64,000 nt of DNA from Euglena gracilis (lineage: Eukaryota > Euglenida > Euglenophyceae > Euglenales): the NCBI GenBank assembly GCA_039621445.1, contig CP154954.1, positions 34,631,737 through 34,695,736 of the forward strand, read 5' to 3'. Below are positions 11,667 through 29,423 of this stretch, in pieces. The notes below the pieces were generated by a model. The model was not told where the DNA came from. It worked only from the letters and a program-made list of their open reading frames with translations, and searched no databases. The stretch's first letter is position 1. Each line of letters opens with the position of its first letter. The position numbers were made by a program, and so were the translations under genes.

Positions 11667-12773
11667 TGTTGTATGCCACAGAAAATCGAACTTTCAATAC
11701 CCCAACAGTTGCTGCTTCCCTGTCACTGAGAAAAAAAGCAAAGAAACGCTCCAACACACAAAAAACAAATACACCCAGCAGGGATTGGTGCTTTCTTTGG
11801 GACCCCCCCAAAAACGACCCAAAAGTGGCCATTTTTGGGCACTTTTTGGGCAAAAAAAAAAAAAACCAAAAAAAAAAAACGTGGCCAAAAAAAATGGCAA
11901 AAAACAAAATTTTCGGGCGCAAGGCCGGGAGGCAAAAAAAAAAAAAAAAATTGACCTTTTTTTGGGGCGGTCGGTCCGGACCCCCCTTGCAGGTTGGGGG
12001 GGCGGTTTCCGGGACCCCCCCCCCCCTTGGCGGGCCAGGGAGGGGAGGGGGGGGGGTGGGGGGGGACACCCCCCCCACCTAAACCATGTACGCCCTCCTT
12101 ATATCGAACCCTGGATTGGTGCTTATCCAGGGTTGGGTTTCTGAATTGTCCATGTTTTAGTTGTATTGTCTGCAGCTATCCATTTCAGGATGTGCACCAA
12201 TCTCTTGCATGCTTCAATGAGAGGCGCCATCCAGCAAGACAGGAAGCAGTCATTTTTGCAGCCTGTGTTGGGCATATTTTGAATAGAAAGTTCGAATTCG
12301 TTTAATTTTTAACTATTATGTATTATCCAGGTATTAATCCAGGGGAGGGGGTTCCGGACCTCTCCGATGCAGGGCTATTTTGGATGGTGTCCTTCCACAA
12401 ACCCTGACCCATCACCGTCAGGATTCAGACAATCCCAGCGGGTGGCACTCTGGGCATACAGGTGAGTTGTTGGTTCGGATCACTTAACTGTTGTATGCAA
12501 AACCAACCCAATATTTTCAATGTCTTCACAAGCCATCAAAAAGAAGGCAGTCAAATGTTTCTGACCGCAACGCCATCGTTGTGGGAATTTCCCCAGAATT
12601 GACCATTGAATCCCTTGTTCAGTGTAAACAAAAGAAGGAAAAATTATCATTTCTAACCTGGAGTTGCCGCTGAATGAGACGAAATTCAAACGGGGCATCC
12701 CATATTGCTTGCCGACCCCGGGGGAGGGTGGGTCACATTCAAAAAGCTGGCATGGGAAAAGGAACCCCCCCCC

Positions 12774-13493
12774 CAAGCCCAATGAACACTAAGGTGACAA
12801 CCTAGACGGTCCGAGCGGGGGGCGTTCATTGGACATGGGTGTTCACTAATTCTGTCACCTTCTCAGTGTAGCCTTGAAACGTGCATAAACAGTGCATGCC
12901 AGGGCAGAACGGGAAGGCATGGTGGGGGGGGGGTGGTCGACCCCCCACCCGGGAGGTGGGGGGGGGTCGACCCTCCACCCACCACAGCATTTTCACTGAT
13001 TTCGAGAAAACGAGGATGTTGGCCATAAAATTTTTTGATTTTTTTTTGAAAAATGAACCCAAAACACATGATTTTTTGATGGAAAAACACATTTTTTGTT
13101 ACAAAAAGACTCAAAAATAAAAGGTTAAAAATTGGTAGTTTTTAGGGGGGGGTGAAAAAAACGAAGGTCAAAAAAGTGGTCCAAATTTTGGCACAATCAA
13201 ATTTTACTGACATTTTTTCTTTGATTTTTTTTGGACTTTCAATGGCATTCTTTGTTTCAAAGAACTCTCAAAATCAAAGTTTTGAGAAAACGGTGAATTT
13301 TTGGAAGGTGTGAAAAAATGGGGTTTTGGGTGGTTTGCATGCAGGGGGTTGGGGGGGGGGAGGTGGTACCGTGATCTGAATCAGAATCTCTGGCATCCTC
13401 ACAACAGCAACAAAGGAATATTTCCTTGCCGACACAAAAAAAGTATATGGTGACAATCTAGACGGTCCGAACACCCCCTGTTCATTGGGCTTG
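12774..13493. mobile_element. Short TIR element (CAAGCCCAATGAACA) hosting another repeat
   Basis: CAAGCCCAATGAACA at 12774-12788 is inverted exactly at 13479-13493. The left end is preceded by a C-run and the right end followed by a G-run. The sequence GTGACAA[C/T]CTAGACGGTCCGA is present just inside both ends, in direct orientation. A 5' copy of the CAGGGCAGAACGGGAA family (12900-13336) lies inside. No coding capacity, so it is non-autonomous. Confidence 0.65.
12900..13336 (+). mobile_element. CAGGGCAGAACGGGAA family, copy 1 (3' end missing)
   Basis: It begins with the 16-bp terminus at 12900-12915, then a GTCGACCCCCCACCCGGGAGG hairpin-like segment. It runs collinear with 27809-28255, including AAAATGAACCCAAAACA, ATTTTTTGATGGAAAA and CAAATTTTACTGACATTTTTTC, before stopping at GGGGTTTTGGGTGGTTT. 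The far inverted terminus seen at 28469-28484 is absent. Confidence 0.75.
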
Positions 13494-13499
13494 AGGGGG

Positions 13500-16080
13500 G
13501 GGGGAGGTAGCTGGCTGGAATTTTGAACGGAACACTAGGGTTCTTTCGCTGTTTTCCCCAGGATAGAGACCCAGGGGACACCGTTCGTCTGGCAGTGTCA
13601 CCAAGGGCAGGTCAAGGTCGACAGGCGCCACATCGATGGAGGGCACCTGTACTCCCGTCATCAGCCCAACTTTGCCCGACTTGGCTGCGAGCGAAAAAGG
13701 AGACCAACGCCGAAGGGGGGGGGTCAAAACGCCATACACAGTGATATGCGCAATCTGGTTAAAGACCATTGCTACCACATCCAGGCACAGGTTGTATTGG
13801 AACACTGGAAATGGGATTCAGTGTTCACAGCGAAATTACCCAGAGCGGCTTCTTGGTTTTCAAATAAAAAAGACCATTCGTCCAGCACACGCCTCTCTAC
13901 CAGGTACCCATTGTTAGATTACTGGGTCCAGAGGGAACGGGGGGGGGGGGCAACAAAAGACATCAGACATGCCCTTTGGGGAAATACAAAGGCATACATG
14001 AAAGGGAAAAAGGGACGGAGGGAAAAAAGCATTTTAAAGAGGGTTGCAGAATGGAACAGATCAGGGCACTTTTATGGCATCAAAATGCAGGTCCTTTTGG
14101 ACTTGCCCAGAAATGTGAAATACAACTGCACAAACAAATTTAGCAAGCCAGCTTCACGGCCATACATCTCTTTAAGGATCCTGGAGGAGTGGCTTGGCCC
14201 TGGCTGAATCTGAACCAGGCCTTGGAATCGAACAGAACCAAGAAACTACATGAAAACCCTCCAAACCTTTATTCTTTATTTTACCACTTCTTTCAAATCT
14301 TTCTTCCTGCTGACCAAGCAAAAAGGGCTGGGTAAAAAAGCCAGCATCCCTCTGGGGCTGCACTGGGCCAAGGTCGGGGCTGGCTGCAACAGCCCCAGTG
14401 GGGGAGTCTCCAAAACCTTCAAGAGATGCATATGCAACTGTGCAAACAAATATAATTATCAGTTTGCACAGCTGTGCCACAAAAAAAGCAAGTCAGCTTG
14501 CGCTGCTGAACAATTCAATCTCGATTTTGCGCAATAACAATGGTGCGAAAAATGTTCGAGTCAACTAAGTGGTTTGTTTGCGCAGTTGTGCAAGCTCACT
14601 TAATGCTGTGCAGCTGAGTTGGGAAAACCAACTATTTCCAGTGGTGGCCATTATGTTGCCAGCAACAAAAGTGCTAGGGCACCAAACTGTTGCTGAAAGA
14701 CCCGGGGGGCATCAGCTAGCTGTTTTTTTTCCTAGCCACTAGATAAAAAAAACCACCTCCCCCCATTGTGGTCCTGGGGCCCTCCGACACCGGGGGGGGG
14801 TGAGGTCCACTGCGATTTGCACAAATCCAAATTGTGCTAGCTGCACTCCAGCCCCCCCCCCAATGGGGTACTGCGAACCCTAAAACAGAAGCTTTTATAG
14901 CACTTCAAAAACACAGACTCCTGAACTGAGAAATCCTTCTTGTTCAATCATCCTCACACCTCACCATCATCAAGCAGGCACATCTCACAACAAAAAAAGA
15001 CCTGGGAGGTTTTCTCTGGTCTTGGCACGCACGTCCGCAATTGCGCAAAAACTGTGCTCCAGCAAAAAAAAATACAATCAAATTGAATTAAATTGTCCTT
15101 TGTGAGAAACTGAGGACAATGAGCATGTTCTTCCTCTTGACAAAGAGTGCTCTAACCGCGGTCCCAATGAGAGCAGCTCTGCACCAGTCTGTAACCCCTG
15201 GTCCGCCATCACTTCCCCACACTTCCGAATCCTCCCTTCTGCCCCGAACTTAGCTTTCAAAATGGGGTCAGAAAACCATCTTCTGATCCAAATTTTCTGG
15301 TCCAGGTGTCCGGGCAGGAGAGGTGATTTCAGTGATTTCTTCTGCAGCGGTTTTGTCACTTCGCGAAAAAATATTGGAGAAAAAAGCATCATTTTTTCCA
15401 TGAGATTTTTGGGCACGCCAGAGGGTGCCAGCCTCTGGAAGAAAAATGATCTGAGCACTTGCCAATCAGCCCTTTTTTGGGGGGGAGTACGTGTTTTCAA
15501 TGATCCTCAGGCCGCGAACCATGATTTCTGCACATCGCTGAAAAGGTGCCATAGAAAAAAGTGTTCTCCCAGGGTTTAAAACACCAGCCAGCACCCCCAG
15601 CTGAAAACAAAAAAAGGAGGGGATGAACTTTTGCTGTTGTTCCATGAGAATTGAAGAAATTTTATTTCACTTGCGCAGTCAGAAACACTGAACAGCTTAA
15701 ATGAACCGCCCAAACCTTGACGCAACAGAATCATTCTTTGCCCAGGCTCGAGGACCCCGAGGGATACATTAGCTGGCCACTGGCTAGACCCCCACCCTGG
15801 GGAAAGGGGGTCCCAGGGATTCCCTGACTGGGGGGAAAACGGGGCTTTCAGTGTTCCAAAAGGTCCAAAAAAAAATGGCCAAAATGGGCATTTTTGGCAG
15901 GTATTTTGGGGTCCAAAAAATTCGAAGTGCCGGCCATCAGGGAAAAGCTTTCAAAAAGCTGCAGACCTACGCCTAGCAGCCTCCCCCGGGGTCCACTAGG
16001 ATTTCCACAACCAAATTTGGACTAGCTGCAGTCGACTCCCATGAGGGGTACTGCGAACCCTTAAACAGAATATTGCTAGC
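13500..16080. other. No secure gene; one local duplicated segment
   Basis: Stretches 14700-14900 and 15960-16080 share GACTAGCTGCA/GCTAGCTGCA, GGGGTACTGCGAACCCT and AAACAGAA in the same order, so they are diverged copies of one repeat. ORFs such as 13482-13805 (minus) were inspected and show no domain. Confidence 0.45.
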
Positions 16081-16204
16081 CCCCTCCTCCCTCAGCCCAG
16101 CACACTTAGGAGGTGGACGGTGATGTCGCACAAGCGGTCGGCCATATTGAACGTCACAGACCAGCCTTTGGGTCCCACCTCAGGGGCAGCCTTCGAGGCA
16201 GGGA

Positions 16205-16275
16205 TGGAGACAGGCAGACAGGCAGACAGACAGACAGGCACACACACACACAGACACACACACACACACACACGC
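16205..16275. repeat. CAGA / CA microsatellite
   Basis: GGCAGACAGGCAGACAGACAG-type units followed by CACACA and CAGACACACA. Confidence 0.9.
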
Positions 16276-16661
16276 AGACAAACAGAGAGACACCTCACAT
16301 GCAGAAAAGAGGGATAAGGAGGGTTCACTGTATGGTGTGTCCTGAGATCAAGGAAATCGGGTTTCTGTTGTGGTGCAAACGCCGCCCATGCGAGTGGGAA
16401 AAACACCAAAAGCACAGAATGAACACAAACAATCAAACCGTGCGGTGAAAAAGTACCAAAGCTTCACACATGATGAAATACTACGAAAATATAGTTGCCT
16501 GCAGCTTGATGAAATTTCCGAGCAAATATAGAACTCCTTGATTCCTCCCGAGAGAATAGAACCTGGGTTTCTTTTTCATATTTGAGGGTGCTTTGCGGAA
16601 GAAAAGCGGGAAATTGTTGATGAAAGGTGGGTGGGACAATGCAGGTGCTCCCGGGGCGGAC

Positions 16662-16980
16662 CTGAGCTCGGCCGGTGTCCACTGCGGTGCAGTGCACCAC
16701 CACCTTGGGGTAGCCAGTGGGCAGGGGCCCACCGCCAGGCCGCTGCCAGCCTGACTAGCACTGGCACGCAACTGGCATTGGCATTGACGTCAGCCATGGG
16801 TAAAAAAACAGACTTGCAGAGCATTCATACAATCGGGGAGATGCTGAGAACCCCGGCAGGCACGCCCCCTCTCCGCAGAACGGCGATGGGACTGTGCCCA
16901 GACCCCCATCCCAGACCAGCGCCGGCCTGGGGGATGCCCTCCACCGTGATGGTCGCGAACGGGTCCAACTCGTAATACTC
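16662..16980 (-). CDS. Two phase-matched exons with a C2-like DPF motif
   Basis: Exon 16917-16980 follows a CCCCAG acceptor and encodes EYYELDPFATITVEGIPQAG, ending in phase 1 at GCTG|GTCTGG. Exon 16662-16750 opens with the required 2 nt after TAGTCAG and encodes GYPKVVVHCTAVDTGRAQ, ending CAG|GTCCGC in phase 0. LDPFATITVEG resembles the sDPYvkV core of a C2 domain, and the pair lies upstream (in coding sense) of the MCTP-like exons at 9.7-8.7 kb, so it could belong to the same gene. The exon calls are good; the domain call is a guess. Confidence 0.55.
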
Positions 16981-18278
16981 CTGGGGAACCGCAACGGCAG
17001 ACCTGCCCAGAACTGAGCTCTGTGGTGTTCAATTATGACAGGGCCGCGATTGCAAACTTTTTGGGCATGTTGGCACTGGTTGGCTGACTTCAGTGGGACA
17101 ATCAGATTGGACCACAGGGTCATCAGACAAAGCTCCCTGTGAGAAGAAAAACTTCTGCGCTCCTATGAACCCCGGCCCTCACAGCAGCCGCCCCCGCGTT
17201 GTCTGAATGCAAGCCAACTGCAATCCAAGGCAACTACCTTCAGGATCTTGTCTGTCTCCGAGTCAAAATCGTGGCCAAAGAGACGGAAAAGTCCACGGGA
17301 TGCAGTGGAGGCAGCCGACTTCTGCACAGAGGGATGATCAACTGATCAACTGATCTGGCAGGGATGCAAACCAAAGCCGGCTGGTCAAGGTCTAACGATG
17401 CATCTGGTGAAATTTGTGTGTCGCTTGCTTGTATACTCTTGTTGGGGAAGGTTAGTTGGGGGGCCTTGTCCTTTGGGCTTTGATTATTATCTGAGGGATG
17501 CGGCCTGCATACAGGCATACATGCACAAATCTGCACAACTCGGCGAGAAAGAGACAGCACTCGGCAGGGAAAGCCACATGAATGGTTGGAAAAAAAAACC
17601 CTCCGCACAAACTGAGGTGAATACTATGTTTTTCACTTGACTGAGAAAAAAATGAGCCACTTTCTCATGTTTTGAGTGAATACTGTCAAAAGCGTCGACA
17701 TTTTTTTTATCAGACATGTCAAAAAGAGGGCAGACGGGTGAAGGGATTGAACACACCACAAGATAATGACGGACATGGTTTCCCCCATCCAACTGAGATG
17801 TAGAGCAAGCCAAGTTGCATTCCTGTGGACACAATTTTATTGATTCCCATCCCTGGGGAGTCCCTGAAATCCCCCTTCCCGCCGAGCAAAATATATTTAC
17901 GACCCCAAACATGCCACCAATTCTCAGGGCAGTAAGGGAAAGCTGTGGTCAACTTTCAAAGTTGCAAAGCTTCAAAATCATGGTTTGTGTGCATGGGAAA
18001 TGAATGCAAAATATGCATTCACATTGTTATTGGGGGTTCCCATCATGTTTCCCGGGATAGTTATTCGAGCGTGCTGACCGGATGAGTGTCTACGGGTGTG
18101 AAAAACATGCGGATGTCATAAAACCTGCAAGTTTTGAAGGGATCTGGATGGGTGCTCTGGGACCCCAAATGTGGGCACCCCCCCCCAGAAGCCGGATTTC
18201 TGGATTTCTTTTTAAGGGTCCAGAATTTTTAACTGGGAAGTGATGGCCAAACGGACTTCCAACTGGAAAGAAGAAAAC

Positions 18279-18398
18279 CTGGGAACATTGAGGGACGCCT
18301 GCCAGCCCTTGCGATGCCTGCCAACCAGGGAACAGAGCAGCCAGCAAATCCTTCCCAGAAAGAGGGAACGCTTGGGTGGAGGTCGATGCGTCGTCCAC
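18279..18398 (-). CDS. Candidate 40-codon exon
   Basis: Exactly 120 nt between GAGGCAG and CCCAG|GTTTTC, in phase 0 at both ends, encoding VDDASTSTQAFPLSGKDLLA and then a segment rich in Q, G and A. No family recognised. The acceptor lacks a pyrimidine tract, which lowers confidence. Confidence 0.35.
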
Positions 18399-18589
18399 CT
18401 GCCTCCCTTGCCTTCCATCGACTGACCCGGACGTTCGGCAGTCATCCATATTCGCATTGTCTAATGGAGTTAACAGATTTTTGGGGGATGTGTACTGCCA
18501 CCTTTTCAAGAAAGAAAAAAAAAGCGTGGCCGATGAGGATGGTGGTGGGGGTGGTTGTGGACCTCCTCTCCAGCAGACTTCATTTCAAG

Positions 18590-19380
18590 ACCCCGGGGGG
18601 TTGGGGGGGTCCCCTCACCACCCACCCAGCCTGGCCTCCCCAGGCCCCTGGCCCCCCCTGGTCCCCCTGGGGACCAGGGCAGGTGGGGGGGTTGTACCCC
18701 CCTCTGGTCCAGCAGGGGGGGGGGGGAGTGTACAGTGGTGCGGTGCGGGTGATGGAATTTCGGCCCAGAGCAAAGCGCCGGGCCGAAATTTTTTGCCCCC
18801 CAAAACCGGCCAAAAGTGCCATTTGGGCATTTTCTGCGCAAAAATTTGCAAAAAAATGCCCAAGAATTTGGGGGGGGTCGGTCCGGACCCCCTGGCAGGT
18901 TGGGGGGCATGGTCCACACCAGGCTTCTTTTTAAGCCCCCCCCCCCCGGGCCCCACCCGCCGGGAGGTCTCGTCCAGGGTTCAATTTCAGAGGGTTTATG
19001 GGACACACAGAGAGGGGTCCAGACCAGGCTTCTTTTTAAGTCAGAAGACTGTCTGGGCCAGACCCTTTCAGTGGGGGTCCCGGGCCAGAGTCCCAGGAAT
19101 GGGTTTCGGTGCGGAACGCCGATAATTTTTTCGGAAATGCCGTCAGACGGCCCGATTTTTTTTGGGGGGGGGTCCCACGCTGGACTGACATCAGGCCATC
19201 AAAAGACATTTCCAAAATATTTTGGGGCTCCTCGCCCAATACCCACATCCGGGCCTCCAGCATGGGAAACCCCCACCCCAAGGGGGCCTGGCAAGGGGCA
19301 ATGGGGGCCTGCCCCCCGCCCACCTCTCCCAAGGGGGTCTTGTGAGTTAAAAAGAAGCCTGCTCCCCACAGAGTTGCCCC
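18590..19380. repeat. Repeat cluster with TTCTTTTTAAG motifs and G/C runs
   Basis: The motif GGTCCA[C/G]ACCAGGCTTCTTTTTAAG occurs at 18910 and 19018, with its inverse TTAAAAAGAAGCCTG at 19347 and again at 40095. The whole stretch is low-complexity C/G runs; its ORFs (for example 18816-19493 plus) are Pro/Gly artefacts. Confidence 0.6.
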
Positions 19381-19390
19381 AGAGAGGTAC

Positions 19391-19482
19391 CTGGGTCATC
19401 TCTGGGCTGCTTCGGGGGACGGGATGGGGCTGGTGGGGGTGGAGGAAGTGGGCCAGCCTTTCGCGATGGCCGGGGGCCGGCT
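19391..19482 (-). CDS. Candidate exon, proline/histidine-rich
   Basis: 92 nt between GTCCACAG and a strong donor CAG|GTACCT. Taken after the first two bases it reads PAPGHRERLAHFLHPHQPHP and then VPRSSPEMTQ. No family recognised. The splice sites are good, but a second frame is also open. Confidence 0.35.
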
Positions 19483-19954
19483 CTGTGGACTGAACAAGGC
19501 AGGGGAAGGTGCTGCACGGACTTCAACAGAATACGAAGACAACTTGACCGGGGAGAGTGCAAAGCCCGTCTGCAGTCCATCAGGCAAAGATGCATTGGGC
19601 AAAAAGTTCTCCCCGCTAACAAGCTCCCGGCCTATTTTTGGAGTCAGTTGCTGAAAATCCCGAGGGGGTCTAACTTGGGGGGGGTATTCTTTGGATTTTG
19701 CTGAAATACCGGCTATATATATTTTTTATGGATTCGTTCAAAAACGTGCCGAAACAGTTTCAATACTGACAAAAAATCCACCGAAAAACGCCAACTTTTA
19801 CAGTGAAAAATCACTCATTTTGGGGGATTGTTTCACAGCGTCCAGGTATTTTTGCTGAAAATGGCAGTGGTCTCTTGTGAGGGGGTGGATTCACAATTTT
19901 GTCAAACAAGCGTAATTCACCCATCCACCAAGCTTGGAACGCAAATTGAGGTCA

Positions 19955-20065
19955 TCAATTGGGCCAATTGAGCCAGCCGTAACACAAGGTGTACCAGAAG
20001 GAGCCCATTGCCCAAAAAGCAAACATTTTGGGTTCATACTTCCTCCTCCTCCTCAAATTCCCTCT
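19955..20065 (-). CDS. Candidate terminal exon with a membrane segment
   Basis: The minus strand reads RRRKYEPKMFAFWAMGSFWY then TLCYGWLNWPN and a TGA stop. One hydrophobic aromatic segment behind a basic patch looks like a real protein end. No convincing acceptor is visible upstream (a GAG-rich, pyrimidine-poor region), so the left boundary is unknown. Confidence 0.35.
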   Translation of the reverse strand, partial: RGNLRRRRKYEPKMFAFWAMGSFWYTLCYGWLNWPN

Positions 20066-20141
20066 CCGGCGCATTCCACCACAGCAGTGCTTTTGTAGCC
20101 GTGGGGGGCGGTTGGCTCCTTTGGGGGGGGGGGCTCCACAC

Positions 20142-20229
20142 CGGTTGGCGGCGGTGCCACACGCCGCGGGGCCGGTGGCCCCTCCCGGCATCGGCGGCGG
20201 CGGCCATGCAGCCCGCCAAGTGCGCTGCC
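20142..20229 (-). CDS. Candidate GC-rich exon, frame unresolved
   Basis: A GC-rich block between GTTGCAG and CCG|GTGTGG. All three frames are open. The frame starting AAHLAGCMAAAADAGRG fits a membrane-adjacent segment, but nothing decides it. Confidence 0.25.
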
Positions 20230-20569
20230 CTGCAACGGCCATGGGGTGGGAGGGGTTGGCAAAGATGGAATCGCCCCCCCCCCCACAAAAAGGGTTCCGG
20301 GTGGTACGGAGCAAACCGGCTCCCGGGCAGCACAAACTATTCAATTCAGTATTCGGCGGCAAAACCTCCGATACCGGATGGCGGAAATGCAGGTTCAAAA
20401 AGTCCATTGGCTGACCGAGCAGCCCTCTCCCCCAAAGAGTGGGTCCCACCAGGTGTTTTTTTTTTTTTTAAGCCAGAGATGACCCCCACCCCTCCGTTCC
20501 AGCCAGCAGCTCCCAGCAGGGCTACGGACCCCCCCCCCCCCACCTTGGGGGTCCTGAAATAAAGTTTGG

Positions 20570-21140
20570 ACCTAAAGTTTGGACCGAAAAAAATTGCACC
20601 GAAATTTTTTGAAAAAAAAAGAGTCAGAAATGGCCAAAAATAGAATGGTTTTTAGGTTTTTTTGCTGAAAAAGCAAATCTGGCCGGATTTGGGCTTTTTG
20701 GCCTTTTCTTCCAGGAACCCGCCAGGTCCAGCTGCTTGCCAGCTGGATCCGCGCCCCTGGACCACCAACCTGTGGGGGCGGGCGCCTTAAAAAAACCCCC
20801 AAATTTTTTTTTTTAAAAAAAAACGCCTTAAATTTTTGCCAAAATGCCTTAAAACCCTCAAAAAACCATTCCGTGAAATTTTTCTCCAATTGAGCAAAAA
20901 ATATAAGAAAGCGCAAAATCTCTCTAAAATCAAGCCAAAAATGATTCCTGGCATTGCTGGAACCCAAAATTCGAAAAAAAAAGGATTTTCGATCTTTTTT
21001 ATTTTATTTTTTGGACCCCCGCGATGCTGGGATGGCCTTTCGACAGCCCTTGGAAAATAATACCTAAAAAAAACTTAAACGGCCTTAAAACCCTGAAACA
21101 AAAAGCCTTAAAGAGGCCTTAAAAAAGCCTTAAACATTTT
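20570..21140. repeat. CCTTAAA-rich repeat, copy 1
   Basis: Contains many CCTTAAA words, then GAGCAAAAAATA..GCAAAATCTC and a CCTGGCATTGCTGG end. The order is repeated at 49430-49605 (CCTTAAA words, GAGCAAAAAATG..GCAAAATTTC, CTGCCATCGCTGG). Confidence 0.5.
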
Positions 21141-21149
21141 GAAAATTTC

Positions 21150-22118
21150 GCCTTGAAAATATTGCGTGCCATCAACTTTTTCCACTCAGCACCATTTCCA
21201 GCTCGCCCAGGGACCCTCCAGCCAGGGGTCCTTCAGAAAACCCCTGGGTCCAACAGGTGTAACCCCCCCCCAAAAAAAACCTGGTGGGGCTCTTGCTCCT
21301 GGCAGTGGCCGAATACCTTGGCAGGAGGAGGGGCAAGGTTCCAGTAGCTTGGCACCCCCCCCCCCCCTTTTAAGGCAAAGCGCTGAAAGAAAGGCCCAAA
21401 TAACCTGTCAGGGGGGCAGTTGGTTCCAATGACCTGGCACCCCGCCAGGTCATTTGGGGGGGGTTACAGCATGCACAGGGACAGACAAAAAAACCCTGCA
21501 CTGCAAACGTGTTTAAAAAAAGCAGCCAGCAAGAAAAGGCAGACCGCTGCAAAGAAAAATGAAAATATTTCCTGATGGGCCCACTCTGGCTAGAGGAGAT
21601 GTGGGGCAGGTATATGGGGTGGCGCTGGGAACTGCAAGGCTTGCAATGTGTTTCGTGGAGCGCCAGATTCATTGCAACATGTTCTACATGTGGTGGAAAA
21701 CCAAATGGACAATTCATTTGCCTGAAAACCAGCAGCAGAGGTAACGAGGGGCAAAAAGGAACCACTCCCTCAACCTCAACCCTGGAATAAATGGACACTT
21801 TGATGAGGGCACATACCAAGCAGTGTGAGATTTTTGGGTTAAACGACGTTTCCAAATACAAAAAAGATACCATAAATATTAGCATTGCTGGAACACACTG
21901 TTGAAAGGAGCCTCAGAGGACTTAATGCGGTCGTGGGGAGGGGGGTTATGCCCAAAAGCTCATGCCCAAAAAGCTTATGCCCAAAAGCACATAATTTAGT
22001 CACGTGAGACGGAAGTAAAGAAATGTTGAGAACTTCTCAAAAGCCAGGACTTTGCGGCAGATCATTTAACAAGTGGTTGGCTTATTCCTTTGCACAAAAA
22101 TCACAATTTTTTTGTGTT

Positions 22119-22157
<39 letters not shown>

Positions 22158-23990
22158 TTAAAATAAGGCCCAATACATAGCGACCCGAGACCGCAGGGTG
22201 AAGTGCAAAGCCTGGCGTTGCTGAAGGACCCCTCCACCTCAGAGGCTGCAAAACTTGGGCTGGCTGGAAAAAGGTTGCTGGCTAACTGGACCCCCCCCCC
22301 CCAATAGGGGTCAGGGCTGGAACTGGGCCAAATCCAGGATCGAACCGGGTACCCAAAAAATCGAAATTGCAAAAATGTCCAAAAAATCTGCCAATTATGC
22401 AAAAAATCGATTTTTTTTGCCCCAAATTTGCCACCGCCGCCCTTTTCCGACCCATTTTTGCCATTTTTGCACCTGGCTGGAAAAAAAAAACTTGGCACGT
22501 CAATGTACGGGTACGGTTTCGCGGACTCTCTTTTTCCCAGGTGTCCGTACCTTGGGTTTTCCAACCACCATTTCTGTGGCTGCAGTAATTCCACAATTTT
22601 CAGAGCTTTTTTGCAAGTCTTTTTCCTTTTTCAAGGTTTCTGGGTCTTGTCGTCAGTGCAATGCTGAACTCTGTGCAAGGATCTCCACACACCACCGTGT
22701 GGAATTCACCGGTTTGAATTGTTTTTTGTAGTCCCAGTCCAGTACATCCACCTGGTAGTCTGCTTTCCACCTGGGGTCTGGGTCCACCGTCACCACCTCG
22801 AAACCCATTTTTTTCGGACACTGTGCCGACCCATTTCGTTCCACAGAAAAGGTTTTCCGCTGTGGCCCGTTCTGGTGTCGTCGTTTGCTGCCTCCTGCAG
22901 TTTTCTGATGTGTTTCTGTGATTTTTCTGTTCCCAAGTCGGTTTGTTGTTCACCACCCTCCCCCACGATGGGGGGGTCAGGACTAGAAAAAGGCTGCTGG
23001 CTGGCTGGACATCCCTGGGGGGAAGTCAAACTTCCGCCCTGCCAAAGACTGTAGAAAGTTAGGGTACCCTAGAGCAGGGGCCACCACAGCATAAAATACA
23101 CACAAAACTTTCAGAGTGCTCCAACAGTCCATTTCAACCTGGTAAACACACTCCTTTCACAGGGGGGAAAAACGCGGGGGATAGAAGCAGCAGGTTTCGT
23201 GCATTCTTGTAATTTCCCATTCCCAGGGTTTGTCCCGGAGGATTCCGCACGATATTTCTTTTTAAGAGGTCAAAAACATCAAAATTTGCATTTCCCCTGG
23301 GTTTCAACCCAGAAAATGTTTAAGATCCACACAAAGGGGGCCGACGTTCAATCAGCAGATCATCAACCCCTCAAAAGAAAACTTGTGTTGGTTGCTTTGA
23401 GCAAAGCAACACAACGCAAGAAGCATAAGCAGAACCCATCATCTCCATATCACCATGCAGTCTATTATTTCCCGACTTGTTTCTGAATATTCGTGCAATG
23501 ATCCCTTTGCCAATCTGCCAAATATCGGTTCCTCGCTCGAGTGTCAGTCAGGGTGAATACAATGATTATTGTAAAAGCGAGAGAATATACACAACAAGCT
23601 GCCAACTGAGGTAAGGTACAAAAAGGAAAATAAAAAATGTGAGCAAAGAAGACAAACAGTGCAAAAAAGAAACCGAAGGGAAAGTGCTGATCACAGCGGT
23701 GTTCATTGTACAAGCAGGGGTCCGTCAGAATATAAAATAACCTCCAAATGAATTTGGCTGAGAAATAAGAACAAGGACCCTCCCGCCTGCTCCACTCTGG
23801 AGGTCAAGAAAATGACGATGGCACTTAAAATCACAGAACCTGATGGAATTGAACCCACACCCAAACCACAAATTATATCCTGATGAAGAGTAGAGGGAAT
23901 TTCCGAGTTTGAAAATGCCCCCAAATAACACAAAACAACTTCAGTGAACAATGGATTTGGGGTTTGGGCACCAGTGTTTTTTTGGGCGAT
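21150..23990. other. No secure gene; repeats and a CTG microsatellite
   Basis: Includes a (CTG)n run at 22121-22157 and copy 2 of the CTCAGAGGCTGG repeat at 22205-22480. The ORFs here, including the 156-172 codon ones near 22.1-22.7 kb, lie over these repeats and show no domain. Confidence 0.5.
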
Positions 23991-24030
23991 GCCATCCGGC
24001 GACGTTGGGAGACTGACCACTTGCCGACAC

Positions 24031-28855
<4,825 letters not shown>

Positions 28856-29039
28856 CTGGGGGGTGGGGGTCCATGGGCGGCACGCCAGAAATTGAGGGGA
28901 ATGTGCCAGTAGGGTACAGGGATATATTTTTTAAAGCGACCGCCCCTCTGTCCCCTGCCCCTGATGGGTCCACACCCCGGTCCTGCCCAACTGTCAACCC
29001 GACAAAGGGTTGATTTCACATTCCGTGAAGGCACACAAT

Positions 29040-29260
29040 AGGGTCAGGGTTAGGAATGGGGTTTAGGGTTTGGGTTAGGAGTTTTTGGGATTTTGAGTTT
29101 CTGGCTGAATTCGGCAGTTCGCCCAAATTCAAGCCCCGGCAAAAAGTCCGAAATTGGGCCTACATTTGGGCCTGAATTTAGGACCCATCTGAGCCAAATC
29201 TGAACACTAACCCTGATCCCTGACCGTAACTCTAATCCTAACATAACCCTAACTTTCCCA
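29040..29260. repeat. Degenerate telomere-like GGGTTAGG / CCCTAA motifs
   Basis: Words such as GGGTCAGGGTTAGG, GGGGTTTAGGGTTTGGGTTAGG on one side and CCTAACATAACCCTAAC on the other, facing each other across about 150 bp. Too degenerate to be a functional telomere. Confidence 0.4.
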
Positions 29261-29423
29261 GAACTACACAAAACAAACGTTGCCATAATAAAGTGGGCCC
29301 GCCCCCTGCTTAAACCAGTGGGACCCCCGGGTCCACTTCGTTACCCAGGGAGGGTGTGTCTCACCACCCCCTCCATAACGAAGTGGGACCCCCTGTGGGG
29401 GGGTCCCACTAAGGCTGACAAAT

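Noticed and set aside
18816-19493. 225-codon plus ORF, Pro/Gly-rich
   Set aside because: Covers C/G-run repeats; composition is that of the repeats.
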